A stretch of 64,000 nt of DNA, from contig NZ_CP042432.1 of assembly GCF_008033235.1 (NCBI RefSeq), forward strand, positions 2,790,001-2,854,000, in the 5' to 3' direction. This stretch comes from Anseongella ginsenosidimutans. Its GTDB lineage: Bacteria; Bacteroidota; Bacteroidia; Sphingobacteriales; Sphingobacteriaceae. Shown here one piece after another: positions 36,543-45,094 of this stretch. Below the pieces are notes generated by a model, which searched no databases, was not told where the DNA came from, and saw only the letters and a list, made by a program, of their open reading frames with translations. Both the position numbers and the translations under genes were made by a program. Positions within the stretch are counted from its first letter, which is position 1. Each line of letters starts with the position of its first letter.

Positions 36543-38066
36543 ATGCCAAAGCCAGCTGCCCGTTTCATTGAGATCATGGACACAACTCTTCGTGATGGAG
36601 AGCAAACCAATGGGGTTTCTTTTTCTCCCTCCGAAAAGCTGACCATTGCACGGCTGCTGCTGACAGAACTCAAGGTAGACCGGATTGAAATTGCCTCAGC
36701 GCGTGTGTCGGAAGGGGAGCTGGCGGCCGTAAAGGCAATCACCAAATGGGCAAAGGCAAACGATCTCCTGAACCGGGTGGAAGTACTCACTTTTGTGGAC
36801 GGGGACGTGTCTGTTGACTGGATGCTGAAAGCAGGCGCGAAAGTCATGAACCTGCTTACCAAGGGTTCCCTTAATCACCTGACTCACCAGCTGAAGAAAA
36901 AGCCGGAGCAGCATTTTGCAGAAGTTGCCGCAGTCATTGCCCTTGCCGGGAAAAAGGGCCTGGAATGCAATATTTACCTGGAAGACTGGAGTAATGGTAT
37001 GCGCCATTCCAGGGAATACGTTTTTCAGTACCTGGATTTCCTGCAGCATGAGCCTGTAAAAAGAGTCATGCTTCCCGATACGCTGGGAGTGCTGATCCCA
37101 TCAGAGGCAGCGGCTTTTATTACCGAAACAGTTCAGCGTTATCCTGCGATTCATTTTGATTTTCATGCGCATAATGATTACGACCTGGGTACGGCCAATG
37201 TGCTGGAGGCGGTAAAGGCGGGCGTAAAGGGAATCCATCTGACCGTGAACGGCATGGGAGAAAGGGCAGGCAATGCTCCGCTTGCCAGCGCCATTGCGGT
37301 GCTGAATGATTTTGTGCCTTCGGTCAGGACATCCGTGGCCGAAAAGGCGCTCTACCGGGCCAGCAAATTGGTGGAAACCTTTTCAGGGCTTCGCATACCC
37401 GGTAATAAGCCGGTAGTGGGGGAGAACGTGTTTACGCAAACGGCCGGCATTCATGCCGACGGCGATAAGAAAAATAAACTTTATTTCAGCGACCTCATGC
37501 CCGAACGTTTCGGGCGTCAGCGTGTGTACGCGCTGGGGAAGACCAGCGGCAAAGCCAATATCGAAAACAACCTGCTGCAGCTGGGCATTCACCTTTCCGA
37601 ACCCGACCTGAAAAAGGTGACAAAGCGGATCATTGAACTGGGCGACCGTAAAGAAGCGGTGACCCAGGCCGATCTTCCCTTTATTATTTCCGATATTCTT
37701 GACAGTAAAACCATCGGGGAAAAAGTAAAGATAGAGAACTATGTACTTACCCATTCCCGGGACCTGAAGCCTTCCGTTACGCTGAAGATACGGGTAGAAG
37801 GCGAGCTGTATGAAGAAAGCGCACAGGGAGACGGCCAGTACGACGCCTTTATGAACGCCCTGAAAAAGGTGTACCGGAAAAGGAAACAGGAATTACCGGC
37901 CCTTACCGATTACAGCGTGCATATTCCGCCTGGCGGAAAAAGCGATGCGCTTTGTGAAACGATCATTACCTGGAAGTACAATAAGAAAGAATTTAAGACC
38001 AGGGGGCTTGACAGCGACCAGACGGTTTCCGCCATCAAGGCAACCCAGAAAATGTTGAATCTATAA
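36543..38066 (+). CDS. 2-isopropylmalate/(R)-citramalate synthase-family enzyme
   Basis: 507 residues from ATG 36543. A DRE-TIM aldolase barrel (DTTLRDGEQTNGVSF, HFDFHAHNDYDLGTANVLEAV, VNGMGERAGNAPLAS) is followed by a linker and a LeuA-type regulatory domain (about 395-507; THSRDLKPSVTLKIRVEG). It condenses acetyl-CoA with a 2-oxo acid: 2-oxoisovalerate if LeuA, pyruvate if citramalate synthase. Its sequence is closer in feel to the second, CimA-like group that Bacteroidota often carry between leuD and leuB, so I leave the symbol open. An earlier TTG at 36507 overlaps leuD. Confidence 0.85.
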   Translation: MPKPAARFIEIMDTTLRDGEQTNGVSFSPSEKLTIARLLLTELKVDRIEIASARVSEGELAAVKAITKWAKANDLLNRVEVLTFVDGDVSVDWMLKAGAKVMNLLTKGSLNHLTHQLKKKPEQHFAEVAAVIALAGKKGLECNIYLEDWSNGMRHSREYVFQYLDFLQHEPVKRVMLPDTLGVLIPSEAAAFITETVQRYPAIHFDFHAHNDYDLGTANVLEAVKAGVKGIHLTVNGMGERAGNAPLASAIAVLNDFVPSVRTSVAEKALYRASKLVETFSGLRIPGNKPVVGENVFTQTAGIHADGDKKNKLYFSDLMPERFGRQRVYALGKTSGKANIENNLLQLGIHLSEPDLKKVTKRIIELGDRKEAVTQADLPFIISDILDSKTIGEKVKIENYVLTHSRDLKPSVTLKIRVEGELYEESAQGDGQYDAFMNALKKVYRKRKQELPALTDYSVHIPPGGKSDALCETIITWKYNKKEFKTRGLDSDQTVSAIKATQKMLNL

Positions 38067-38072
38067 TAAATC

Positions 38073-39146
38073 ATGGCAAGCAAACAGATTTTAGTTGTTC
38101 CAGGTGATGGAATAGGACAGGAAGTAACTGCAGTAGGCAAAAAAGTATTGGATAAGATAGCCGGTAAATTCGGGCATACGTTTACTTATGATGAAGCGCT
38201 GGTGGGCCATGCGGCTATCGAAGCTACCGGCAATCCGCTGCCGGATGAAACGCTGGCAAAGATGAAGAACTCAGACGCTGTCCTTTTCGGCGCGGTAGGG
38301 CACCCGAAATACGATAATGACCCTTCGGCAAAAGTGCGTCCGGAACAGGGATTGCTAAAAATGCGCAAGGAACTGGGTTTGTATGCCAATCTTCGGCCTA
38401 TTAAATTGTTTGACGAGCTGCTGGGCGCGTCCAGCATTAAGGAAGACATACTTCGCGGAGCCGATATTTTATTTTTCCGGGAACTCACCGGCGATATTTA
38501 TTTCGGGGAAAAGGGAAGGAAGAACAATGGCGACACCGCCTATGACCTGGCCGAATACAGCCGCTTTGAAGTGGAACGCATTGCCCGCAAGGCATTTGAC
38601 TCCGCCCGGACGAGAAGGAAAAAACTATGCTCAGTAGACAAGGCAAATGTGTTGGAAACTTCCAGGCTGTGGAGGGAAGTGGTGCAGAAAATAGCCCCGG
38701 AATACCCGGATGTAGAAGTGGAATACCAGTTTGTTGATGCAACGGCGATGCTGCTGATAAAGGATCCTAAGCGTTTTGACGTGGTGGTGACCGCCAATCT
38801 TTTCGGCGATATCCTTACGGACGAAGCTTCGCAAATTGCCGGTTCTATGGGCATGCTGGCTTCGGCCTCCATCGGCGACGGTACTGGCGTTTACGAACCT
38901 ATTCACGGCTCGGCACATGATATTACAGGGAAAGGAATTGCTAATCCCCTGGCCTCGGTACTTTCCGCCGCCTTATTGCTGGACATTTCTTTCGGAATGA
39001 AAGAAGAATCCGAACTGGTTATCAGCGCAGTTGATAAGCTGCTGAAGGCTGGCTTCCGTTCATCGGATATTGCAGATGCCGGCACTCCCGCCGAAAAGAT
39101 CCTTGGAACAGAAGCAATGGGCGAGCAGGTCCTGAATTTTATTTAA
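38073..39146 (+). CDS. leuB: 3-isopropylmalate dehydrogenase
   Basis: 357 residues; NAD-dependent oxidative decarboxylation of 3-isopropylmalate in leucine synthesis. It shows VVPGDGIGQEV, GAVGHPKYD, VRPEQGLLKMRKELGLYANLRPI, FRELTGDIYFG, ANLFGDILTDEASQIAGSMG and YEPIHGSAHDITGKGIANP, with the metal-binding aspartates. It ends the leu operon and converges on the PLP-enzyme gene. Confidence 0.96.
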   Translation: MASKQILVVPGDGIGQEVTAVGKKVLDKIAGKFGHTFTYDEALVGHAAIEATGNPLPDETLAKMKNSDAVLFGAVGHPKYDNDPSAKVRPEQGLLKMRKELGLYANLRPIKLFDELLGASSIKEDILRGADILFFRELTGDIYFGEKGRKNNGDTAYDLAEYSRFEVERIARKAFDSARTRRKKLCSVDKANVLETSRLWREVVQKIAPEYPDVEVEYQFVDATAMLLIKDPKRFDVVVTANLFGDILTDEASQIAGSMGMLASASIGDGTGVYEPIHGSAHDITGKGIANPLASVLSAALLLDISFGMKEESELVISAVDKLLKAGFRSSDIADAGTPAEKILGTEAMGEQVLNFI

Positions 39147-39181
39147 AGATTGCCGCAAGACAAAGCAGCGCCTGCTAATTT

Positions 39182-40273
39182 TCAGGTGCGGATTTTCCGT
39201 TTCCGCGCCAGGATCTCCCATTCTTCTGTGAGCCGCCGGTCTTTAACCACATGTGCGGTTTCGTAGAGCGCCACGGTGGGGCAAATATGGTAGGGAATGC
39301 CGTACCAAAGGTCTCCGATACGGTGTGGTTCTCCCCGGGGAACCCGGACTACGAGGTGTTCCTCGCTTTGACTGAGCATTTCCGCTTCAGGCGCGTTAAG
39401 AAAACGCACTCGCTGCTGCAAAGGATTTTCGGCGGCAACCGATTTATGGCCCAGGTCGAGGCAAAGGGTCTGCTCATCAATTATTGAAACGACCCGTGAA
39501 AGCAACACAGCTGCGCAGGTAAAAGGCATATCGGGAAGTGCCTTGCCGTACCCTTCATCCCAAAAAACAAATGTTCCCGGGCTTGTTTCCACGTTTTTCC
39601 GCCGGGCATGAATCGGGAAGGTCGGGCTGCCGCCCATAATGACTTTCAGCGGGCCTCCGTCCATGGACTGAAGAGCTTCCTGCGTAATACGAAACGTTTC
39701 ATCGGCTCTTTGGGTACGTTTGCCGGGATCTGTGTCACGAATATGGCCGTCATAGGCATGAAGGCCGGCAACCAGGATGTTTTCCAGCTTCCGGCATTCC
39801 TGGAACAGGGCGGCCGCTTTTTCCGGGGCAATACCCGTCCGGTTCATGCCGGTATTCAGGTCAATAAACACTTCAAGGACTTGCCCTTTAAATACCCCGG
39901 ATAGCATGCCTGCGGTTTCGATGTTATCAATCAGGCAGGAAAACCGTACTTCGGGATATGCGGCGGTAAGTTCCAGTAGCCGCAGGGCTTTCACTTTTGT
40001 CGGCTGATAAGCCAGCAGCACATCTGCGCAGCCGCTCATTGCCAGCATTTCCGCTTCGGCAATAGTGGCGCATTTGAACTTCCGGATCCCGGCCTCCAGC
40101 ATCATTTTTGCAATCTCCCGCATCTTATGCGTTTTCACATGGGGCCGTAACAAGGAACTATCCTTGCTTATTTCCCTCGCAAGGCGAATATTATCCGATA
40201 TCCTGTCATGATAAACCAGGAGGGCAGGGGAGTCCAGCTCTTCCGCATTGTTGATTTTATACCATTCAGCCAT
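39182..40273 (-). CDS. D-threonine aldolase/alanine racemase-fold PLP enzyme
   Basis: 363 residues. The N-terminal barrel starts with LDSPALLVYHDRISDNI and RPHVKTHKM, where the Lys of HVKTHK binds PLP, and continues with AGLHAYDGHI and KVIMGGSPTFP. The C-terminal beta domain has the DLGHKSVAAENP metal/active-site region and PYHICPTVALYETAHVV with the His-Cys metal pair typical of D-threonine aldolase and D-serine dehydratase. It would cleave or dehydrate D-amino acids; the exact substrate is unknown. It stands alone and converges on leuB. Confidence 0.85.
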   Translation of the reverse strand: MAEWYKINNAEELDSPALLVYHDRISDNIRLAREISKDSSLLRPHVKTHKMREIAKMMLEAGIRKFKCATIAEAEMLAMSGCADVLLAYQPTKVKALRLLELTAAYPEVRFSCLIDNIETAGMLSGVFKGQVLEVFIDLNTGMNRTGIAPEKAAALFQECRKLENILVAGLHAYDGHIRDTDPGKRTQRADETFRITQEALQSMDGGPLKVIMGGSPTFPIHARRKNVETSPGTFVFWDEGYGKALPDMPFTCAAVLLSRVVSIIDEQTLCLDLGHKSVAAENPLQQRVRFLNAPEAEMLSQSEEHLVVRVPRGEPHRIGDLWYGIPYHICPTVALYETAHVVKDRRLTEEWEILARKRKIRT

Positions 40274-40362
40274 TTTCCGATGAGTTTCTTTCTAGTGCAA
40301 CACCAGGTAAACTTACATCAAAATGCTTATATTTCAGCTTTTCATAATGTAAACAAACCCTG

Positions 40363-40815
40363 ATGAATAGGCTATTTAATATTCTTACCACGCTGTTCCT
40401 GATTGCTCTTTTTGCCTCCTGTTCCGCAAAAAAATCCGAACCCTGGAATCAGGAACAGTTAATGCCGCCGGAGGAACTAGCCGGGATCATTAAGGATTCT
40501 GCGGCGGCCAAACCGCTAGTCGTTTGTATTGGCCCCGGCGCCTTGATAAAAGGTTCCGTAGATGTAGGCCAGACCGGTGAAGAACCGAACCTCGAAAAAC
40601 TAAGGGGCCTGCTTGCGGAGGAAGATCGTGATAAAGCGATTGTTCTTTACTGCGGCTGCTGCCCCTTTGAAAAATGCCCCAATATACGGCCGGCGTTCAC
40701 CCTTTTGAATGATATGAAATTCACGAATCACCGCCTGCTGAATCTTTCCAACAACCTGAAGACGGATTGGATTGAGAAGGGTTATCCGGTGGAGGATCTT
40801 ACTGCTTTAGACTGA
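40363..40815 (+). CDS. Rhodanese-like lipoprotein with CGCC...C motif
   Basis: 150 residues with a lipoprotein signal (LIALFASC, lipid Cys20). The mature part has a rhodanese-like fold: DSAAAKPLVVCIGPGALIKGSVDVG, then KAIVLYCGCCPFEKCPNIRPA, where the catalytic-loop position is a cluster of four cysteines. The end, NNLKTDWIEKGYPVED, fits the family. Rhodaneses carry persulfide sulfur or bind thiophilic metals; being a lipoprotein, it acts outside the cytoplasm. It precedes a TonB-dependent receptor on the same strand, 225 bases apart, with its own terminator between. Confidence 0.75.
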   Translation: MNRLFNILTTLFLIALFASCSAKKSEPWNQEQLMPPEELAGIIKDSAAAKPLVVCIGPGALIKGSVDVGQTGEEPNLEKLRGLLAEEDRDKAIVLYCGCCPFEKCPNIRPAFTLLNDMKFTNHRLLNLSNNLKTDWIEKGYPVEDLTALD

Positions 40816-40953
40816 TTGACAGGGCAGAGTGCTGCATCCCCAACATGGACGAATAGCCGGGCCTCACATCCGGACTTGATTTATGAGTTGAGTTTCCCGG
40901 CTGCCCAGCCCCAACTTTGAAGGGATAGCCTGTCCTTATATCCGGATTGCAAT

Positions 40954-40979
40954 GCCCGGAACCCGGGCGGTTAATTTTT
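40954..40979 (+). terminator. Terminator-like hairpin before the TonB-dependent receptor gene
   Basis: GCCCGG (40954-40959) pairs with CCGGGC (40963-40968) across an AAC loop, followed by GGTTAATTTTT. It would end transcription from the rhodanese-like gene. The stem is short. Confidence 0.45.
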
Positions 40980-40991
40980 CGTAATATATTT

Positions 40992-41019
40992 TTTAGATAT
41001 ATCTAAATTTGTATTTTTG
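40992..41019 (+). promoter_or_regulatory. 16-bp palindromic operator overlapping twin -7 elements
   Basis: TTTAGATATATCTAAA (40992-41007) is a perfect palindrome. TAAATTTG (41004-41011), which shares four bases with it, and TATTTTTG (41012-41019) both match TAnnTTTG. The layout fits repression by a dimeric regulator, possibly a metal-sensing DtxR/MntR-type protein, but no such gene lies in the window. The receptor ATG is 21 bases downstream of the second element. Confidence 0.6.
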
Positions 41020-41040
41020 TATATCAAAAAATATTTTGTG

Positions 41041-43143
41041 ATGATTAGAAATATTTTACTTAGCACGGGGCTGGCGCTATGCGGGTACGGAGCCGCGGCG
41101 CAGGCTGAAAAAGGCGAACAGGAAGCGGGCGAAGAAGAACCTGCTTCTCTTGAACAAGTGGTGGTATCCGGTACCATGAAAGAGGTACTAAAACTTGAAA
41201 GCCCCGTGCCGGTGGAAGTTTATACTTCGAGCTTCTTTAAAGCTAACCCTACGCCGTCAATTTTCGATGCCCTGCAGCATGTTAACGGAGTGCGGCCGCA
41301 GCTTAACTGTAATATCTGCAATACCGGCGATATCCACATCAACGGCCTGGAAGGTGCTTATACGATGGTACTCATTAATGGAATGCCCATTGTCAGTGGT
41401 CTTTCTACCGTTTACGGACTTAGCGGCATTCCGCAGGCGCTTATTGAAAGAGTAGAGATTGTGAAAGGCCCGGCTTCGACTTTATACGGAAGCGAAGCGG
41501 TTGCGGGACTGATAAATATCATCACCAAAAAGCCGGAAGACGCGCCGGTATGGTCTGCGGATGTATTTACCACCAGCTGGGCGGAGGTCAGTGCGGACAT
41601 CGCTGCAAAATTTGAAGCAGGCAGGAAAGCGCATTCGCTTGCGGGAATAAATTACTTCAATTACCGGCACCCTGTTGACGGCAACGATGATGGTTTTACG
41701 GACGTAACGCTTCAAAACCGGTTTTCTGTTTTCAATAAGTGGGATTTTGAAAGGGAAAACGGACGCCTGTTTTCCCTTGCCGGCCGCTATATCTACGAGG
41801 ACCGCTGGGGAGGGGAAATGGACTGGAACAGGAAGTACCGGGGAGGGGATGATCTATACGGGGAAAGCATTTATACCAGCCGTTGGGAAGTATTCGGAAA
41901 TTACCAATTGCCGGTGGAAGATAATATCCTGTTCCGTTTCAGTGCAAACGGACACGACCAGAACAGCATGTACGGAACTTCTCCCTATTTGGCGGACCAG
42001 TATATTGCCTTCGGGCAGTTAACCTGGAATAAACCTCTTCAGCATCATGATCTGCTGGCAGGGCTTACCTACCGGTACACCTGGTACAATGATAATACCC
42101 CTGCTACCGCTGATTTCGATGACCCGGCCGCAGACCGCCCTGTACAAACCCGCTTGCCGGGGATTTTTCTGCAGGATGAGATCACGATCGATTTCCGGAA
42201 CAAGCTGCTGCTGGGTTTCCGTTATGATTACCATTCTGTTCACGGAAGTATTTTAACGCCGCGCCTTAATTATAAATGGAGTTCGGGAGACAAGAACAAC
42301 GTGCTGCGTCTGAGCCTTGGAAGCGGCTACCGGGTAGCCAACGTTTTTACAGAAGACCATGCTGCTCTTACGGGAGCAAGGGAGGTCGTTTTCGAAGAGA
42401 ACCTGGATCCGGAAAGATCCTGGAACGGTAATCTCAATTTCGTAAAGAAAATATTCGCCGGGAATTATACCTTCATAGGGCTTGACGCGACCTTGTTCTA
42501 TACCCATTTTAACAATAAGATAATCGCTGATTATGATACGGATCCCAATAAGATCATGTATCGTAACCTGGAGGGTTACGCCATCTCAAAGGGGATTTCC
42601 CTGAATGCGGATATCGATTTTTCCAGCGGTCTGAAAATACTGGTAGGAGGAACCTTAATGGACGTTTATAGTAAAGAGAACGGGGAAAAGCGTAGACAAC
42701 AACTAACGGAAAAATTTGCCGGTGTATGGAACATTAGTTACACCCTTAAAGGAACGGGTTTGAAGATCGATTATACGGGGAATTTGTACGGGCCAATGCG
42801 CCTGCCCCTTTTGAGCGAACAGGACCCCAGGAGCGCCTACTCGCCCTGGTGGAGTATTCAGAATATTCAGGTGAGTACCTCCCTGGGAGAAAGAATAGAA
42901 ATTTACGGCGGATTAAAGAACCTGCTGAACTGGCGGCCGGGAAGGGAAGATCCTTTTATTATTGCAAGGGCGCACGATCCCTTTGATAAACAAGTTGTAT
43001 TTGATAATGCGGGCCAGGCAATTGCCACAGATTCCAATCCCTACGGCCTTACTTTTGACCCGGCCTACGTATATGGCCCCAACCAGGGTATCAGGGGATT
43101 CTTTGGTGTCCGCTTTACTCATGGTTCTGTTTCAAAAAGGTAA
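41041..43143 (+). CDS. TonB-dependent outer-membrane receptor with cysteine pair in the plug
   Basis: 700 residues from ATG 41041. Signal peptide, then a TonB-box-like SLEQVVVSGTMKEV, a plug (about 60-165) with FDALQHVNGVRPQLNCNICNTGDIHINGLEG, LINGMPIVSGLSTVYGL and VEIVKGPASTLYGSEAVAGLINIITKKP, and a 22-strand-type barrel ending GIRGFFGVRFTHGS. The C-N-I-C pair in the plug marks a receptor subgroup widespread in Bacteroidota, whose ligand I do not know; a metal or metal complex would fit the palindrome and the rhodanese-like neighbour. No carboxypeptidase-like domain is present, so it is not a SusC. The 3' end overlaps the convergent phosphoesterase gene by 25 bases. Confidence 0.9.
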   Translation: MIRNILLSTGLALCGYGAAAQAEKGEQEAGEEEPASLEQVVVSGTMKEVLKLESPVPVEVYTSSFFKANPTPSIFDALQHVNGVRPQLNCNICNTGDIHINGLEGAYTMVLINGMPIVSGLSTVYGLSGIPQALIERVEIVKGPASTLYGSEAVAGLINIITKKPEDAPVWSADVFTTSWAEVSADIAAKFEAGRKAHSLAGINYFNYRHPVDGNDDGFTDVTLQNRFSVFNKWDFERENGRLFSLAGRYIYEDRWGGEMDWNRKYRGGDDLYGESIYTSRWEVFGNYQLPVEDNILFRFSANGHDQNSMYGTSPYLADQYIAFGQLTWNKPLQHHDLLAGLTYRYTWYNDNTPATADFDDPAADRPVQTRLPGIFLQDEITIDFRNKLLLGFRYDYHSVHGSILTPRLNYKWSSGDKNNVLRLSLGSGYRVANVFTEDHAALTGAREVVFEENLDPERSWNGNLNFVKKIFAGNYTFIGLDATLFYTHFNNKIIADYDTDPNKIMYRNLEGYAISKGISLNADIDFSSGLKILVGGTLMDVYSKENGEKRRQQLTEKFAGVWNISYTLKGTGLKIDYTGNLYGPMRLPLLSEQDPRSAYSPWWSIQNIQVSTSLGERIEIYGGLKNLLNWRPGREDPFIIARAHDPFDKQVVFDNAGQAIATDSNPYGLTFDPAYVYGPNQGIRGFFGVRFTHGSVSKR

Positions 43144-43862
43144 AAAGGCGGAGAAAACCCTTCTTTTAACAGGAGGGCCTGAGATACATTATAGACAGGG
43201 ATGCCGCCCGCTGTTGCGCCCTCCAGGGTTCCCAGGTGGGCGTGACCATGGAAGACAGCCGTTACCTGCCGGTGTTCGAGCGGTTCGGCAAGGTGGGAGG
43301 ATCCCAGGAAGGGAAATATTTGCTCAGGCTCTCCTTTTACTGTTTCCGGGATCGGGGAGTAATGCAGGAGGACAATTTTTTTAAGACCGGAGCTTTTGCT
43401 TTCCAGTCGTACCAGAGCGCGGTCCAGCCGCATGGCCTCATTTACGGAAACCTGTATGTAATCTTTGTTCATTTGTTCACCCCACATGGGGAGCATATGC
43501 TGCCCGAAACCTCCGCCGAACCCTTTTACTCCGGCAAATCCTATGTCATGGATAATTACCGACTCCCCGTCCAAGATATGGACCTGTTCCTTGTTCAGAA
43601 TATCTATGACCTCATCCTGAATGCCTGATTCGCAATCATGGTTCCCCAGCACGCCTATCACCGGAATACTGCAGGCTTCCAGTTCATCCGCAAGCACCCG
43701 GGCTTCATCGGCCCGGCCGGTATCGGTGAGATCACCGCAAATCAATAATACATCCGCCTGTGTCGAAAGCATTTCAAAATGGGCCTTCCACAGGCCCTGG
43801 TCTGTATGTCGGACGTGAATGTCTGCCATTGCCGCAATTCGTACCTTATTTTTCCTAGCCAT
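43119..43862 (-). CDS. Calcineurin-like metallophosphoesterase
   Basis: 247 residues, no signal peptide. All five metal-binding motifs are visible: ADIHVRH, ICGDLTDTGR, GVLGNHDCE, LLHYSP and FHGHAHLG. It would hydrolyse a phosphoester in the cytoplasm; the substrate is unknown. It follows the nucleotidyltransferase-like gene by 1 base on the same strand. Confidence 0.88.
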   Translation of the reverse strand: MARKNKVRIAAMADIHVRHTDQGLWKAHFEMLSTQADVLLICGDLTDTGRADEARVLADELEACSIPVIGVLGNHDCESGIQDEVIDILNKEQVHILDGESVIIHDIGFAGVKGFGGGFGQHMLPMWGEQMNKDYIQVSVNEAMRLDRALVRLESKSSGLKKIVLLHYSPIPETVKGEPEQIFPFLGSSHLAEPLEHRQVTAVFHGHAHLGTLEGATAGGIPVYNVSQALLLKEGFSPPFYLFETEP

Positions 43863-43863
43863 T

Positions 43864-44589
43864 TCAGAGATTTGTTACAGAGAATATTTTGTATCCCCAT
43901 TCAATAATATCTGCATTGTATTCATTATTCTCCAGCAGGGGGCCGCGGCAAATTTTGTCTACCGGGGCAGGAAGATCGTATTGTTCGCCGGCGCGTTTTA
44001 GCAATTCGTTAAAAAGCCACCGCGGGATATTGTCCCGTTCGCCGGGGTAAACGAATTGAAAATTAAGTAACTGTGCCAGAAGAAGCTGCCAGTGCTGCTC
44101 CATGTGCATCATTAGCCTTCTCCAATCCATTTCCCTTCCTTTCTTCAGGATCAGGTGATTGACGTCAGCGCCGTCGTAACGCTCCCTGTTCTGCACATAT
44201 ATTTTGCTCCAGATCAGTTCTTCCGGGGCGGTAAAGCTGACAGGAACACCATACAGGCTGCCTGGTACTTTGTGAGCGAACCAGGTGTCGTCCACCGGCG
44301 AAAGATTATTAGCGCTGCTGAAAATGAAGTCGATATAGTGTTCATTCTTAAAGGCCTTTGCCAGCCAGCGAGCATCTGTTGTTTCCGTTAAAATTCCCTT
44401 TCCGGATAAGAATTTCAATATGCGGGGACATTCGCCCGCTGAACATAAAATATCGAGATCCTTCGTGTCCCGGAATACGCCCGTGTGTTCTTTCAAGGCA
44501 TAAGCGCCTCCAATAAGAAAGGGAAAACCCTTCTCTTCCAAGAGTTTAAGGGTTTCCTGATAAAAACGATGTGCAGTGCCTGTTGCCAC
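43864..44589 (-). CDS. Nucleotidyltransferase-fold protein
   Basis: 241 residues. FPFLIGGAYALKEHTGVFRDTKDLDILC has the glycine and D-x-D pattern of minimal nucleotidyltransferases, followed by DFIF with a third acidic residue and EELIWSKIYVQNRERYDGADVNHLI. This domain resembles aminoglycoside- or toxin-type (DUF6036/AbiEii-like) transferases; I see no partner antitoxin. Co-transcribed with the metallophosphoesterase gene. Substrate unknown. Confidence 0.7.
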   Translation of the reverse strand: MATGTAHRFYQETLKLLEEKGFPFLIGGAYALKEHTGVFRDTKDLDILCSAGECPRILKFLSGKGILTETTDARWLAKAFKNEHYIDFIFSSANNLSPVDDTWFAHKVPGSLYGVPVSFTAPEELIWSKIYVQNRERYDGADVNHLILKKGREMDWRRLMMHMEQHWQLLLAQLLNFQFVYPGERDNIPRWLFNELLKRAGEQYDLPAPVDKICRGPLLENNEYNADIIEWGYKIFSVTNL

Positions 44590-44683
44590 TATTTTAATAA
44601 TTTAATTAAGAGATTTAAAAAAGTGCAATTATTTTACCATTTTTTTTTATTTTTATGTGGAATTTTAATCCCCAAAAGAACGT

Positions 44684-45094
44684 ATGCAGGATATCCGTGC
44701 GATAAACATCCTTATAGCGGATGATGATGAAGAGGATCTTGAACTAATCGAAGAAGCCATTTTGAATTTTGAGCCTAATGCCGTCTTACATAAGGTGAAC
44801 GATGGTAAAGCAGTCCTGGAATACCTTGATGAGCTGCAGGACGATAAACTTCCTGCACTGATCATTCTGGACTACAATATGCCCCAGATGAAAGGATCGG
44901 AGGTATTAATGTTACTGGGAGGTAAGCCTCGTTACCAGGATGTGCCTAAAATTATCCTGAGTACTTCCGGCACCCCCCTTTATGTGCATGAATGTAAAAG
45001 CAAGGGCGCCCTGGAATATTTTGTGAAACCCAATACTCAGCGGGAGTTGGATATGCTTGCTGAAAAAATGCTTGCGCTGGCCGCCATTATCTGA
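44684..45094 (+). CDS. Single-domain response regulator
   Basis: 136 residues. LIADDDEEDLELIEEA with acidic residues D13-D14, phospho-acceptor D63 in IILDYNMP, the Thr/Ser region ILSTSGTP and the invariant Lys in YFVKPNT. No output domain. Its 3' end overlaps the convergent histidine kinase gene by 8 bases, which are likely partners. Similar in type to the regulator at 27435-27839. Confidence 0.88.
   Translation: MQDIRAINILIADDDEEDLELIEEAILNFEPNAVLHKVNDGKAVLEYLDELQDDKLPALIILDYNMPQMKGSEVLMLLGGKPRYQDVPKIILSTSGTPLYVHECKSKGALEYFVKPNTQRELDMLAEKMLALAAII

Noticed and set aside
39168-39189. Stem-loop GCGCCTG/CAGGTGC between leuB and the PLP-enzyme gene
   Set aside because: It has a G-T pair, overlaps the stop codon of the convergent gene and lacks a T-run; too weak to call a terminator.
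43864-44589. Toxin-antitoxin pair involving the nucleotidyltransferase gene
   Set aside because: The adjacent gene is an ordinary metallophosphoesterase and no small antitoxin-like partner is present.
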